Assembly: GCA_032718475.1 (NCBI GenBank)
Contig: JAUCBJ010006998.1
Span: 62,001 to 126,000, forward strand
DNA from: Nemertoderma westbladi
Taxonomy: Eukaryota; Xenacoelomorpha; Nemertodermatida; Nemertodermatidae
DNA: 64,000 nucleotides
Reading direction: 5' to 3'
The translations under genes were made by a program, and so were the position numbers. Positions within the stretch are counted from its first letter, which is position 1. Each line of letters begins with the position of its first letter. This document shows, piece after piece, positions 43,349 to 54,179 of the stretch. Under the pieces are notes generated by a model. That model saw only the letters and a program-made list of their open reading frames with translations, was not told the DNA's origin and ran no database searches.

Positions 43349-44621
43349 AAGGAGACAGTTCTACAGCAAGCGCATGGGGTACACAGGGCCGAGACGCTTT
43401 GCTAGATTGGTTAGCAGAAAATAAAATCGCATGGTAAGGTCAATATCGTGATGTACAAGCCTATGTTTCTAACTGTTCAACATGTGCTCGTCTTAAACCA
43501 AGGTGGGCGTAACCAGAGCCAGGTCATACACCAATAGGTAGAAGACCTCAGGAGTTGATAGCTATGGATTTTATTGGGCCACTTCAATTATATTAATACA
43601 TGTTGGTTATGCTTGACACATTGACAAGGTTTACTGAAGTAAATCCATTGGCTAATATCACATCCTTGGCTGAAATTTATTGTGTATGGGATTATCTGGC
43701 TCATTATCGACAAGTGAAAGCCATTCTATCCAACCAAGGAACTCTGTTTAGTCATCAGAATTCCACAACTTCTGTTCAGATAATAAGATAGTGAAAATTC
43801 GCACAACAGCGTATCATCCAGAGGGAAATGGCTTGTGCGAGCGATTCAATGGAACTCTACAGTGTCGAATCAAGTATATTTAACAAGAACAAGGGTTATC
43901 ACCATCGTCGTGGTATCAGTGTCTTCCCACAGCCTTATATGATTATAGAGTGACTACTCACAGTGTGACAAAGTTTACACCCATGGAGTTGATATACCGT
44001 GCATTACATAACCAACTGACAATGGCATATAATAACTCACTAGCGAAAATGCACAGAACACAACAACGTGCACACCCATCATCTTGGCAACCATCTGTCA
44101 TGGATAAAATACTTATCCGTAATCATCATCACACTCTCAAGGGACACCTACCTCATAATCAAGAAGCAATAGTTCACCACCTAATCTCTCCCCAAGTTGT
44201 TCGTATCCATTCAGGGGAAACAGTATCTGTCTCTCGTATCGCACCAATGCCAAAATCCTCGAATTCTGAGTTGTTCAACAAATGCCCTGTGACATTACCA
44301 ACGGCATTACCACCAGGGTATGTGCCACCAATGTATCGTGATTCGGGACGTCCTTCTCCAATAATAGGAAGTCAAATCAGTACTGATAGCGAGTCTGATT
44401 TGGTGCCACGACATCATTCTTCTAACTCTCACACCCAACCACAGGAATCAGTCACAGCACGCGAGTCACGTGCAGATGAGTCCCCAAAGGGAGATGGCAC
44501 ACCTGCAACCACTAGTGGAATACTGGATAGAACAACTACCAAGATCAGGTTAGGCAGGAGTTTGCGAGCCCGTAGACCCCCTGATTACCTCAGGTACTCT
44601 GATGAAATGGAAACGAAATAA
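43349..44621 (+). pseudogene. Ty3/gypsy integrase remnant and C-terminal tail
   Basis: In pieces: a zinc-domain end CSTCARLKP near 43480; MDFIGPL near 43566 (first catalytic Asp); AILSNQGTLF near 43735, where the second catalytic Asp is replaced by Asn; and NGLCERFNGTL near 43835 (Glu). Stops and frame changes break it. A 223-codon open tail (43950-44621) follows, with a proline-serine-rich end and the closing SLRARRPPDYLRYSDEMETK. It is not functional as read. Confidence 0.8.
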
Positions 44622-44724
44622 TTATAGGTGAACTGAGTGGGACAGAATTCATAGTTTGTACTTAAAAAAAAGGAAGGTGTAATCGGGACTATATTATTAT
44701 TTTGAGTTATGTTTAGATGACAGC
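44510..44724 (+). repeat. Left copy of 215-bp direct repeat flanking the LINE
   Basis: Matches 48487-48701 over 215 bases with one visible difference (ACTATATT against ACTATGTT). It includes the end of the gypsy ORF (stop at 44621), the polypurine tract and the first 47 bases of the LTR. Confidence 0.95.
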
Positions 44725-47700
44725 TACTACTACTACTAGGATCGGCATGCTGCATTGCAGCTGCATTTTTAAGAATGCTGTGCCGGCTTGTCAACAAAAT
44801 TGCACCGCCACAACTCCCTATCACCCATGACATTTGTTAGATCATCCGCATCTTTAAGGCCAGTGTCCTTTAAGATGCGTCTCAAGAAAGTCATGGGCTG
44901 TCCACCATGCTTATTCACTCCATGAGGCTGCCAAAGTACAAGATTATGCACTGGCTGGTCCTCACGGCGAAAGCAATGTCCTGCAAAGCGGAGGCGATTT
45001 TGTTCTAGTGTCAAGCTTGGGGGAACCAATGAGACACCTCCAATGTTATATAGTGTCTGGTTGGAGATGTGTGCATTGTACTTGACACAATGAACCCGGC
45101 GTAGCATTCTTGTGAATGTGCCATCCAGAGATTTGGTGTCCTCAGCAGTTAGAGCCCAGCATGGACTCCCGTAGAGGAGTACTGGAACTACTGCTGCTCT
45201 AAATAATCGGACCTTAAGTTTCCGATTAATTCTCGGTGACTTCCAAATCCTGGAAAGCCTATTCAAGGCTGCCCATGCCTTTCCCTTACGTATTCGAAGG
45301 TCCTCACCTGACTTCCGGATCCATGATCCCAGGTAACAGAAGTCGTCCACATGCTCAAGCATACCATCCTTTGAGCTTATGCTCATCCGATCAGAGACTT
45401 GCTGATGACTTTCAAAGTTAACGGTCAGAATTTTGGTCTTTCTGGAGTTAATAAAAAGACCAACACTAGAAGCAGCATGTTCTAATGAGCTGAGGAGCCG
45501 TTGGGCTCCGTCTAATGATTCTGAGAGTACTCCTAAGTCATCAGCAAAGTCTAGATCAGTTAGGTACTTGGCAGGATTTCCTCGACTTCTGGAGCCAGTA
45601 GGTGGAGTTATCATCACCCCATCATCATTATGATGATCTAAGGACATGCGTAGAACATAGTCAACCACAATAATGAACAAGAATGGTGCAAGTGTGTCTC
45701 CTTGGAGGACGCCCCATAACACTTCAAATGGTTCTGTGTCACCGTCAACAGTAGACACAAATGTTGTCGAACCATCGTATACTGATCTGATTGCTGCAAT
45801 AATTTCATCAGGAATCCCATATAATGAAAGTATGCTGAACATACGTGAGCGAGAGACTGAATCAAAGGCCTTGAAGAAGTCAACAAAGATAACAGCCAGA
45901 TGCCTGTCTTTCTTTTTTGATAATTCTTCAATTATCCTTCTAAGTGCCAAAATGGGCTCCATGGTCCCACGACCTTTACGGAACCCATTCTGATTTCCAC
46001 GGAGCAGTCTCTCAATGGGATCCCTGATGCGATTTAATAGAATCCTATTGTATAGCTTTGCAGCAATCGAGATCAATGAGATTCCCCGAAAAGAACCATA
46101 GAGTGTTAGGTTGCCCTTCTTGGGAACTGGCACCAACTTATTTGTTTTCATTTCTTGTGGGACTCTTGTTGTTCGGTACATGTCTACTATGATGGGATAG
46201 ATGAGCTTTAAACACTCAGGTATTTTAAAGACCTCAGGGGGAACACCATCTACTCCACTGGCACGATTGGTCTTAATGCTCTTTGCAGCAGCCTTCACTT
46301 CTGCAAAGGAGATATCGCCAATGGGAATATCTGGGAGTACAGACTCAGACACTTTTACTTCTATAAAGTTATCAGGCAATACCCTGTCATTGTTGAGGAG
46401 CTTTTCAAAGTGGGCTTTCCAACCATTGAGGCGATCGGCTGGTGATTCAGCCTTAACCTTGGTGGTTGGTTGGCTTTTCCGCCCAGTAAGCAGATTGATT
46501 GATTTCCATGCCTGGGATGATTGCCTGCTGTCGTCAGCATCATTGATGGCATCAACCTGTTGGTTTATTAGCTCCTGTAGATTAACAGAGTACTGCCTGT
46601 TCAGGGACCTAGATGCAGCCTTAACTGCATTCTTGGCCGCTGTAGTCTGTTTGAGTCGGGACTCTTTCTGCGCCTTATGAAGGTCATTTCGGCACTTCTG
46701 AATTTTGTTGTCAGTCCAGGGGGCCCTTTTCCTGTTTCGAGGGTATACAGGAACTGTTTCTGCAGCTGCTAACTTAACTGCTTTTGTAAAGGCAGTATAG
46801 CCCTCACAGTGATCTGCAGCCTCAGAGGCAAGAGCCTCATACCTGTTGCTCAGCTGTAGTGTGAAGCTGGATCTCACACTTGGCTGTTTCAACAGAGAGG
46901 ACCAGTCATGCCGCGGCCTGGCAGATTTCGTTGTTCTGCTAGCACGCAGACTAAGTCTTACCTTGGCCACAATAAGGCGGTGATCACTGGAGAAGGGTCG
47001 AAGTGTAAATGCATTACAGTCTTGTATAGAGCTCCTGTATTTCCTACGAAACAGAATATGGTCTATCTGGGACTTGTGACCACTGGGTCCACTATGAGTC
47101 CATAGCTTTCCAGTTCGCTTCTTGAACTGGGTTCCAGCCGAAAACAATCCATTTCCAGAGATAAAATCCTGAAGATGGACAGAATTTCGGTTAACACTAT
47201 TGCTATAGATCCAGGGCGATGTAGGTGATTGATGCAGACTTGCATTAAAGTCTCCCAGGAATGTTAAGAATGCATGCTGATCCACTCCATCAGTAGCTGC
47301 TTGTAGATTGTGGTAGAAATTTTCCACCTCCTCTACAGGGGCAACACTAGTTGGAGAGTAGCACACAATCAGAACCACCTTAGGAAACTTCTTAGCCAGT
47401 CTTCCAGAACATGAGAAGTGGCAACGGATGATGCGGTTAGAGATTTGGTCTATTTTGTCCAATGCTGCATGTGCAGTTGGATTCATCAATAGACCAATTC
47501 CACCATTCCCACTATCATCTGCTGACGCGAGGGCGAGTCGCCAACCGCCCCCCATGTCCTTAATCAGAACCTCATCAGTCTGTCCAGTCTGCATTCGGTG
47601 CTCTTGAACACCCACTGCGCTAAGAGAAAGCTTATCTGCCAAGGCAGTCAGCTCACCTTGTCGCATTGGGGACCCGAGTGTTAGGGTGTTTACTGAGGCT

Positions 47701-48486
47701 AGTCTAGTGACTTGCCTCAGATTCACCAATGGCTTTGTTGGTCGGGGTGGAACATGAGAGTAGCCTCCAACTCCAGAATCCCTCTCCCCATCACAATCTG
47801 GCCTCCCTGGTGACCCAGGGTTTGGGCCAGAAAGGTCATCAGGAAAGGGGCTCAAAGAATTGTTGGCTGCTCTCTCTCCAGTAGGGGGTGAGACAGGCAG
47901 CCGGTCAGGAGTTAACTGACGCCTGTGAGGCCGATTGTGTCCGGTAATTCCACTGGCCTCTAGTGGCCGGACCTCCGCATTGCTAATGTAATCCATAGTG
48001 GGGGTTGGGGGGTGCTTTTTTGCCGAGTCAGCTCTCGAGGCAAATACCGCACCCTGGTTTGCCATTCCACAGGGTGGGTGTCGCAATGGAGTCAGATATG
48101 AGGCCCATCACCCATATCTACTCTGGCGCACATGACTCACCATTGGCTGTTGCAGCTCATCTGCTGGGTCATGCCCTGTACCCTTGCTGCCAGGTGCAGG
48201 TCGCAGTGAAGTGCTCTCAGAGTGGACATGAGAACACTCTACTCCTGACCAGCCATTGGTAGATCACCATCTGCCTGGTCAGGCCATATACCCCTGCAGC
48301 CAAGTATATGGGTCCTTAATCCAGGACCAAGGGCGTCCTTATCCCAGAACGAAGGGGGTCCTAGTTACAGGACCAGATTTGCCCTAGTAATAGGGTCTAT
48401 GCAGCTACAGGTGGCACCTCCTTTATGCTGCAAGGAGGTGGCAAGTTTTCTTGATCAATGACCTAGAATACCTGACCAGACCTAAT
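44725..48486 (-). mobile_element. Full-length APE-type LINE in the gypsy 3' end
   Basis: The 3.76-kb insertion lies exactly between the two 215-bp repeats. On the minus strand it has a 5' UTR (48486-48087), one long ORF (48086-44769) and a 3' end closing with a GTA trinucleotide tail. It is complete compared with the truncated copy at 5213-5704. The near identity of the flanking repeats and the intact ORF indicate a recent event. Confidence 0.9.
44769..48086 (-). CDS. LINE ORF2-type protein: APE endonuclease and reverse transcriptase (1105 aa)
   Basis: The protein nicks target DNA and reverse-transcribes LINE RNA. Visible parts by approximate residue: an N-terminal Pro-rich leader; an apurinic/apyrimidinic-type endonuclease with VQEHRMQ, FLGDFNASL (279), IDHILF and SSDHRLIV (368); reverse transcriptase with VPKKGNLTLYGSFRGISL, FVDFFKAFDSV (735), GVLQGDTLAPFLF (798) and catalytic FADD in place of YADD (845); and a C-terminal domain containing LRFAGHCFRREDQP. 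No RNase H is seen, and there is no separate ORF1 in the insertion. I cannot assign the clade with confidence. The FADD box and C-terminus suggest an RTE- or I-like relative. The start at 48086 is the first ATG of the frame, and MDYIS about 30 codons later is an alternative. Confidence 0.9.
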   Translation of the reverse strand: MRHPPCGMANQGAVFASRADSAKKHPPTPTMDYISNAEVRPLEASGITGHNRPHRRQLTPDRLPVSPPTGERAANNSLSPFPDDLSGPNPGSPGRPDCDGERDSGVGGYSHVPPRPTKPLVNLRQVTRLASVNTLTLGSPMRQGELTALADKLSLSAVGVQEHRMQTGQTDEVLIKDMGGGWRLALASADDSGNGGIGLLMNPTAHAALDKIDQISNRIIRCHFSCSGRLAKKFPKVVLIVCYSPTSVAPVEEVENFYHNLQAATDGVDQHAFLTFLGDFNASLHQSPTSPWIYSNSVNRNSVHLQDFISGNGLFSAGTQFKKRTGKLWTHSGPSGHKSQIDHILFRRKYRSSIQDCNAFTLRPFSSDHRLIVAKVRLSLRASRTTKSARPRHDWSSLLKQPSVRSSFTLQLSNRYEALASEAADHCEGYTAFTKAVKLAAAETVPVYPRNRKRAPWTDNKIQKCRNDLHKAQKESRLKQTTAAKNAVKAASRSLNRQYSVNLQELINQQVDAINDADDSRQSSQAWKSINLLTGRKSQPTTKVKAESPADRLNGWKAHFEKLLNNDRVLPDNFIEVKVSESVLPDIPIGDISFAEVKAAAKSIKTNRASGVDGVPPEVFKIPECLKLIYPIIVDMYRTTRVPQEMKTNKLVPVPKKGNLTLYGSFRGISLISIAAKLYNRILLNRIRDPIERLLRGNQNGFRKGRGTMEPILALRRIIEELSKKKDRHLAVIFVDFFKAFDSVSRSRMFSILSLYGIPDEIIAAIRSVYDGSTTFVSTVDGDTEPFEVLWGVLQGDTLAPFLFIIVVDYVLRMSLDHHNDDGVMITPPTGSRSRGNPAKYLTDLDFADDLGVLSESLDGAQRLLSSLEHAASSVGLFINSRKTKILTVNFESHQQVSDRMSISSKDGMLEHVDDFCYLGSWIRKSGEDLRIRKGKAWAALNRLSRIWKSPRINRKLKVRLFRAAVVPVLLYGSPCWALTAEDTKSLDGTFTRMLRRVHCVKYNAHISNQTLYNIGGVSLVPPSLTLEQNRLRFAGHCFRREDQPVHNLVLWQPHGVNKHGGQPMTFLRRILKDTGLKDADDLTNVMGDRELWRCNFVDKPAQHS

Positions 48487-48701
48487 CACTAGTGGAATAC
48501 TGGATAGAACAACTACCAAGATCAGGTTAGGCAGGAGTTTGCGAGCCCGTAGACCCCCTGATTACCTCAGGTACTCTGATGAAATGGAAACGAAATAATT
48601 ATAGGTGAACTGAGTGGGACAGAATTCATAGTTTGTACTTAAAAAAAAGGAAGGTGTAATCGGGACTATGTTATTATTTTGAGTTATGTTTAGATGACAG
48701 C
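48487..48701 (+). repeat. Right copy of 215-bp direct repeat flanking the LINE
   Basis: Second copy of 44510-44724. The gypsy 3' LTR continues uninterrupted beyond it, showing this is the side still joined to the original LTR. Confidence 0.95.
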
Positions 48702-48826
48702 AGTCTGTTGGACAGTATGTACAGTACCTGTGTTAGGTTAGGTATGTTATATCTGTATACTGTGTGCTGGTATAGCTGTACCGATGATATTGTACTGTTG
48801 ATGTCAGACGTACCGGTCCGCCGGTT
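48655..48826 (+). repeat. Gypsy 3' LTR
   Basis: Starts TGTAATCGGGAC after the polypurine tract AAAAAAAAGGAAGG and aligns with 1598-1768. Identity ends at CCGCCGGT, so either the LTR ends there or this copy is truncated. Confidence 0.75.
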
Positions 48827-48839
48827 GTATATATATTCA

Positions 48840-49400
48840 CTCTTTTACCGTTAACACCAACCAGATTCAATTTTTGCTGATTGAAATTTTATGCTACTTG
48901 TATTTTTCGTCATACCAGACAAGAACCTAAAATGATAGTTGCGTTACTGTACCACGTTTGATTTTTAACAATTTTGAACGATTTTAATGATTTGTATCGT
49001 GATCAGCGACCTTGAAAACCAATATGTCTTCAGAATTACCAAACAAATGACAAAATTTAACAATTTATAATTTTATGCAACTTGTACTTTTCGTTCTGGG
49101 ACATAAGAATGGCACTAAGATTGGGTTTGCATTATCAGAAATATTTATAACTACTTTCATCTGATCAGCGACTTCGAAAACCCAAATACATTCAAAATTA
49201 TCAAACCAAACACAAAATGTCTAGTTTGACAATTTTTGACTTGTACTTTTCAACCAGGGGGACCAAAATAGCAACAAAAATGATGGTTGCATTGCCAGAA
49301 AATATTTTTAACAAGTTTTATAATGATCAGAGACCTCGAAAACCCTTATACCATCATAAATTGTAATTTTTGGGCCAAGATCTAAAAATTTTCGAAAATC
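48840..49400. repeat. Diverged 162-bp tandem repeats
   Basis: GATCAGNGACNTNGAAAACC occurs at 49001, 49163 and 49325, an exact spacing of 162. Each unit also has an ACTTGTAYTTTTC block. Copies are well diverged, and the array ends just before a C tract at about 49401. Confidence 0.7.
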
Positions 49401-50163
49401 CCCCCCCCCCCCCCGGGTTAATTTACATTGTAAAATAGCCCGGGCCAGATAGGGTTAATAGAGTGAATTGTTGATGTCCCATTTGCTTGTCACTAAGGTC
49501 TATCAATATTTCAAGGTTGTGTCTTGACAAACAGCGTTTTATCTTCGAAATATTGCGGTGCCATTTAGGTTTCATTTTCTGCTGATAATTATTTTCAATG
49601 TTTTAGAGTGTTCTCCATATCTTTTCTAAATTAGGAACTAACCGAGTCCCCATAATAGTAAACCTACCACCACAAACCTACGGATTTCATTTCCAATTTT
49701 TACCAATTAAACATTTCTAGAGCTAACTATACCATGTTCGTTCAGTTCATCCGCTTATATAACCAATTATAAATTAGTTGATTATAAAACACCCAATTTA
49801 TTGAAAAAACACGAGTGATCGGATCTTTGGTACCAATTTATCATTTACCACGACAAATAATATATCCATGACAAAAAAGTAGAATATATTACTAATTAAA
49901 CGAATAAACACCAATATATATAATCACAAAAATATTTTATTTCTATCAAAATATTTTTTACCATAAATAACAGGCCTACAACCATTAATCAAGAATACCT
50001 AATCTATTGATAAAACGCATTTGTTTCTTAAATAATAAATAAAGATGGGTCAAATATTCTACAGTCTAAGGAGTAAAAAATAGCTATCAATGAGTTCGAA
50101 AAGATGATTGCAACTATTATCAACAATACAAAAATGCATCAATACAAAAATACATCAAAACTA
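49401..50163. other. AT-rich flank with C tract, no gene seen
   Basis: A run of 14 C at 49401-49414 followed by AT-rich sequence with frequent stops in all frames. I see no recognisable element. Confidence 0.55.
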
Positions 50164-52843
50164 CTAGAAAGGCATTTCCTAAAGGAAATGCAACCATGAA
50201 GCTAAGGAAAATTAAACAAAGGGCCACAATTTGGTTCGTTGCTTAGCCTAGTTTAGTAGCATTTGCCAATAATTAACTTATATTCCCATGAAAACTACAG
50301 TTCTCTGGAACTGTTGGTTTAACCTTTGAAAAGAGATTCAGTCCAGATTGTGGTTCAGATAACACTTTCCGAGTTTCAGAAAATATTGTAGTTTATGTTC
50401 AAATTACCGATTTTCTATCAAAAGGCATCTGTTTGCAATGGTTGTCATGGAAACCGAAAAATATAACAATGTAATTCGGATGCAGAATAAGTCATATAGT
50501 GTGGGGTAGGTGTTGGTCCCAAGTCATAATACTATTAACTTGTGCTTCAAATTATTATTTTATAAATTTTGACATCTGTTTAGACTTGTTGCTATGGTAA
50601 CTGGATTTTCTAATTAAATTTAGTTAATTAAAATATAGTTCCCACAATAATATAGACTTGAATAATATAGTCTTTAATAAACTCCAGTTACCATGGTAAC
50701 TAGATATTTCTGGAAGTTTTGATTTTTACAAAATCTTCCAAATAAGAGTCCAGATAACAACATATACCCAGTTACGGGATTATATCGTGAAGTTTAAGTT
50801 CAAAATGAACTATTTTTATGTCAAAACATCTGTTTGCTGGGTTGCCATGGATACTGAAAAATAGAACAATGTAATTCGGATGCAGAATAAGTGATATCCC
50901 TGTTGAAAATCCCTGTTACACATACTAAGTACTTGTAAAGTCTACTTGCTATCTTCTTAACAAGTACTTGCCAAGATATGTAAAGTATATCACTTAATAA
51001 GCCAAATCTTTCTATGAATGTAAAGTTTTAATTAGGCACTTGGTAATTTTAAACAGTATGTCATGTAAATAGAAAGTAATTATAAATTTATCAATGCAAA
51101 TTATAATATAAAACTCAAACGTGAGACTGACCAATCACTGCACTGTGCATGTGTGTGCATGTTCTGTGTAGATGGGAGGGGGGTGGGGGGGGGGGGGGGG
51201 GGGTACCTTATCCAATCCCTACACCCTACAATCTACAGGCCTACACCTACAATACCCTATACATTTAGAACAAGAAACAGCAGAGTATATATGAAAATAT
51301 TTAATCCATAGTGATATGAGAGTATCCTTGATATATTTTGGTGATGACCCATATATTCGTATTCGATTAGTTAGATTAATATAATTTATCTTATTTTCAG
51401 ACAAAATAGAATATTCATATTGATAAATCTACGACAATGTATTAACTTTAAGACCTTGTAATAGGTCATTTGTCATTTTATATTTATTCAAAAATGTAAA
51501 TAATACACAAAAGCAATTGAAGCATAAGAAAACTGCACAATTAAAAAATAATGTTTTGCGATTAAAAATATTTATCTTGCGATATTAATAGCTTGAACAT
51601 TCCAACGCCCATATATCTGCTTTATCTCAACAAAATTTAATAGTATTTGGTATAAACAAAACAACATTTTTCGGCTTTCTTTCTTCATTATTTTCTTTTC
51701 TTATTGCTTTCTAACATAGCAGCTTTGGTAATCAGAGGAATCACTCATTAAATCACCAAAAATGAACGCAAAACTGAATAATGTAATAGGAATGCTAAAT
51801 ATTAGTTTGTTTTGGTTCATATTCAATTTCGATCCATTAGGACGTTAAATTACCTAATGTCAATGTCCCAATTTGATATATTACTAACAACGTCAGCATT
51901 TTTTACCTATATTAAACAATATTTCATAGATGTTCAGAATCGCAGGAAAAAAGTACCAATATGAACGTTTAATTTCTTTCGTGGATGTCATGTGCTACCT
52001 GGGATAGCTGCATTCAGACCTGACAACTGGCAGGCCCCACTGAAACTACTGAACTGTTGTATGTAATACAGTGGTGACATTGTTATGCCTATACTCAGGC
52101 AAGTACAAGCTCGCCCAACAACTAACAGTACTGCAGTAAGCCTATATCTGCATATATGCAATACTTTGCAGGGACATGGCAAGTACCTGCAAAATATAAG
52201 TGAGCAAAGTAACACTTGCAATATTTATTAAAACTAAAGAAATAACTTACATGCTCTATTAAGTTTACCAAATTTTTGTTACTAAACATATTTTGACAAG
52301 TGTAATAAACTGATAGCAAGGAACTTGCAAATCTTAGGAAATGTACTATGAATTTTCAACAGGGATAGTAGGGGTAGGGGTTGATTCCAAGTCACAATAC
52401 CTTTAACTTGTGCTTCAAATTATCATTTTATAAATTTGAACATCTGTTTAGCCTGGTTGCCAAGGAAACTGAATTTTCTAGTTAACATAAATCGGCTGTG
52501 CTATGGACCTTAGAGTTGAGTTGAGAAACCCCAAGGTTATAGCTATTATAGTTTTCCTACAAATATAGTTATAAATATTGACTTTAAATACATAGACTTT
52601 TTTCTAAGTCCATTGCCATGGAAACCAGATTTTTCCTGGATATGAGACCCATCCCACACTACGCGCCTTGATGAGTAGTATATACATGCAAAATTTCAGG
52701 GTACTTTTAAAGGCTAGTTTTTTCCGGAATCAAAAAAAAACAAATCTGCTCCATACAAGTAAAATAGCCCACTATGAATAGACCATCTCAGCTAAGGAAA
52801 ATCTTTCTTAGCGAAAGTAGTTGATTTTCCTTAGCTTCGTGGA
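50164..52843 (-). mobile_element. Helitron2/Helentron-like copy H1 (interrupted)
   Basis: On the minus strand it starts TCCACGAAGCTAAGG (52843) and ends with a hairpin and CTAG next to T (50164). It is interrupted by the 1467-bp inverted-repeat insertion at 50898-52364. Without that it is about 1.2 kb and alignable with the other copies. It carries no Rep/helicase gene. Confidence 0.75.
50898..52364. mobile_element. 1467-bp inverted-repeat insertion (non-autonomous DNA transposon?)
   Basis: The ends are CCCTGTTGAAAAT on the left and its exact complement ATTTTCAACAGGG on the right (13 bp). Looser inverted similarity continues inward (CTTGCTATC). Compared with intact Helitron-like copies (GTCATATAGTG) the target shows a 2-bp duplication, AT. 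The interior has a G tract (about 51184-51203) and short frames, none resembling a transposase. The family is not assigned. Confidence 0.7.
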
Positions 52844-52871
52844 TTTTGACACAAAAATTGTTCATTTTGTA

Positions 52872-54138
52872 CGAGAAAGGAATTTCCTAAAGGAAATGCA
52901 ACCACGAAGCTAAGGAAAATTAAACAAACGGCCACACTTTGGTTCGTTGCTTAGCCTCGTTTAGTAGCATTTGTCAATAATTAACTTCTATTCCCATGGA
53001 AACTAGAGTTCTCTGGAACTGTTGGTTTAACCTTTGAAAAAAAAATCAGTACAGATTGTGGTTCAGATAACACATATACTGAGTTTCAGAAAATATTGTA
53101 GTTTATGTCCAAATTACCGATTTTCTATCAAAATGCATCTGTTTGCAGTGGTTGTCTTGGAAACTGAAAAATAGAACAATGTAATTCGGATGCAGAATAA
53201 GTCATATAGTGGGGGTAGGGGTTAATCCCAAGTCATAATACTATTAACTTGTGCTTCAAATTATCATTTTATAAATTTTAACATCTGTTTAGACTTGTTG
53301 CTATGGTAACTGTATTTTCTAATTAACCTCAAACGGCTTGGATATGGATCTTATAGATGAGTTGCAAAACCCCAAGTTTATATATATTACAGTTTTGCTA
53401 CAAATAGAGTTATCAATATAGACTTGAATGATATAGAGTTTAATAAACTACAGTTACCATGGTAACTAAATTTCTGGAATAATTTAAGTTTCACTAAAAG
53501 TTCCAACTAGTGGTCCAGATAACACGTACCCAGTTTTGTAAAATTTCATCGTGAAGTCTATGTCCAAATGAATAATTTTTGTATAAAAACATCTGTTTTC
53601 TGCGGTTGTCATGGTAACTGAAAAATAGAACAATGTAATTCGGATGCAGAATAAGTTATATAGTGGGGGTAGGGGTTGGTCCCAAGTCATAACACCTTGC
53701 CCTTAGGCCTCAAATTAACATTTTATAAATTTTAACATCTGTTTATCCCGGTTGCCAAGGTAACTGGATTTTCTATTTAGCCTCAATCGGATCTACTATG
53801 GACCTTATAGTTGTGTTGCGAAACCCCAAGTTTATATCTATTATAGTTTTCCTACAAATAGAGTTATAAATATTGACTTGAAATACATAGACTTTTTTTG
53901 AAGTCCGTTGCCATGGAAACCAGATTTTTCCTGGATATGAGACCCGGCCCAAAAGATGCGCCTCGCCGAGTAGTATATACATGCAAAATTTCAGGGTACT
54001 TTTAAAGGCTAGTTTTTTCCGGAATCAAAAAAAACCAAATCTGCTCCATACAAGTAAAATAGCCCACTATGAATAGACCATCTCAGCTAAGGAAAATCTT
54101 TCTTAGCGAAAGTAGTTGATTTTCCTTAGCTTCGTGGA
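52872..54138 (-). mobile_element. Helitron2/Helentron-like copy H2 (1267 bp)
   Basis: Complete copy. The 5' end is TCCACGAAGC. A 5' subterminal inverted pair GCTAAGGAAAATC/GATTTTCCTTAGC follows. The 3' inverted repeat ATTTTCCTTAGCTTCGTGG sits inside the end, followed by a GGAAATTCC-type hairpin and CTCG next to T. This asymmetric arrangement of inverted repeats is characteristic of Helitron2-type elements. No coding capacity. Confidence 0.8.
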
Positions 54139-54179
54139 CATAGACTAAACGAACATTCTCTGAAACTGGGTATGTGTTA

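Larger units (their letters stand above)
1598..48826 (+). mobile_element. Decayed Ty3/gypsy-like LTR retrotransposon, host of the nested insertions
   Basis: Matching LTR-like segments lie at 1598-1768 and 48655-48822, both starting TGTAATCGGGAC. Between them, on the + strand and in normal order, are a gag zinc-finger remnant (5755-6456), a reverse transcriptase remnant (7390-7847), RNase H (42755-43348), integrase (43380-44200) and a C-terminal tail stopping at 44621. An A/G-rich polypurine tract precedes the 3' LTR at 48641-48654. Everything between these pieces is later insertion. The LTR pair differs at about a dozen of 170 bases plus small indels, so this element is far older than the BEL elements inside it. 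The order and motifs are seen directly. The Ty3/gypsy call rests on the gag CCHC type and on the order RT, RNase H, integrase. Confidence 0.85.

Noticed and set aside
44510-48701. The 215-bp direct repeats as LTRs of a separate element
   Set aside because: They contain the end of the gypsy ORF, its polypurine tract and its LTR start, and the DNA between them is a LINE on the opposite strand. They are a duplicated target.
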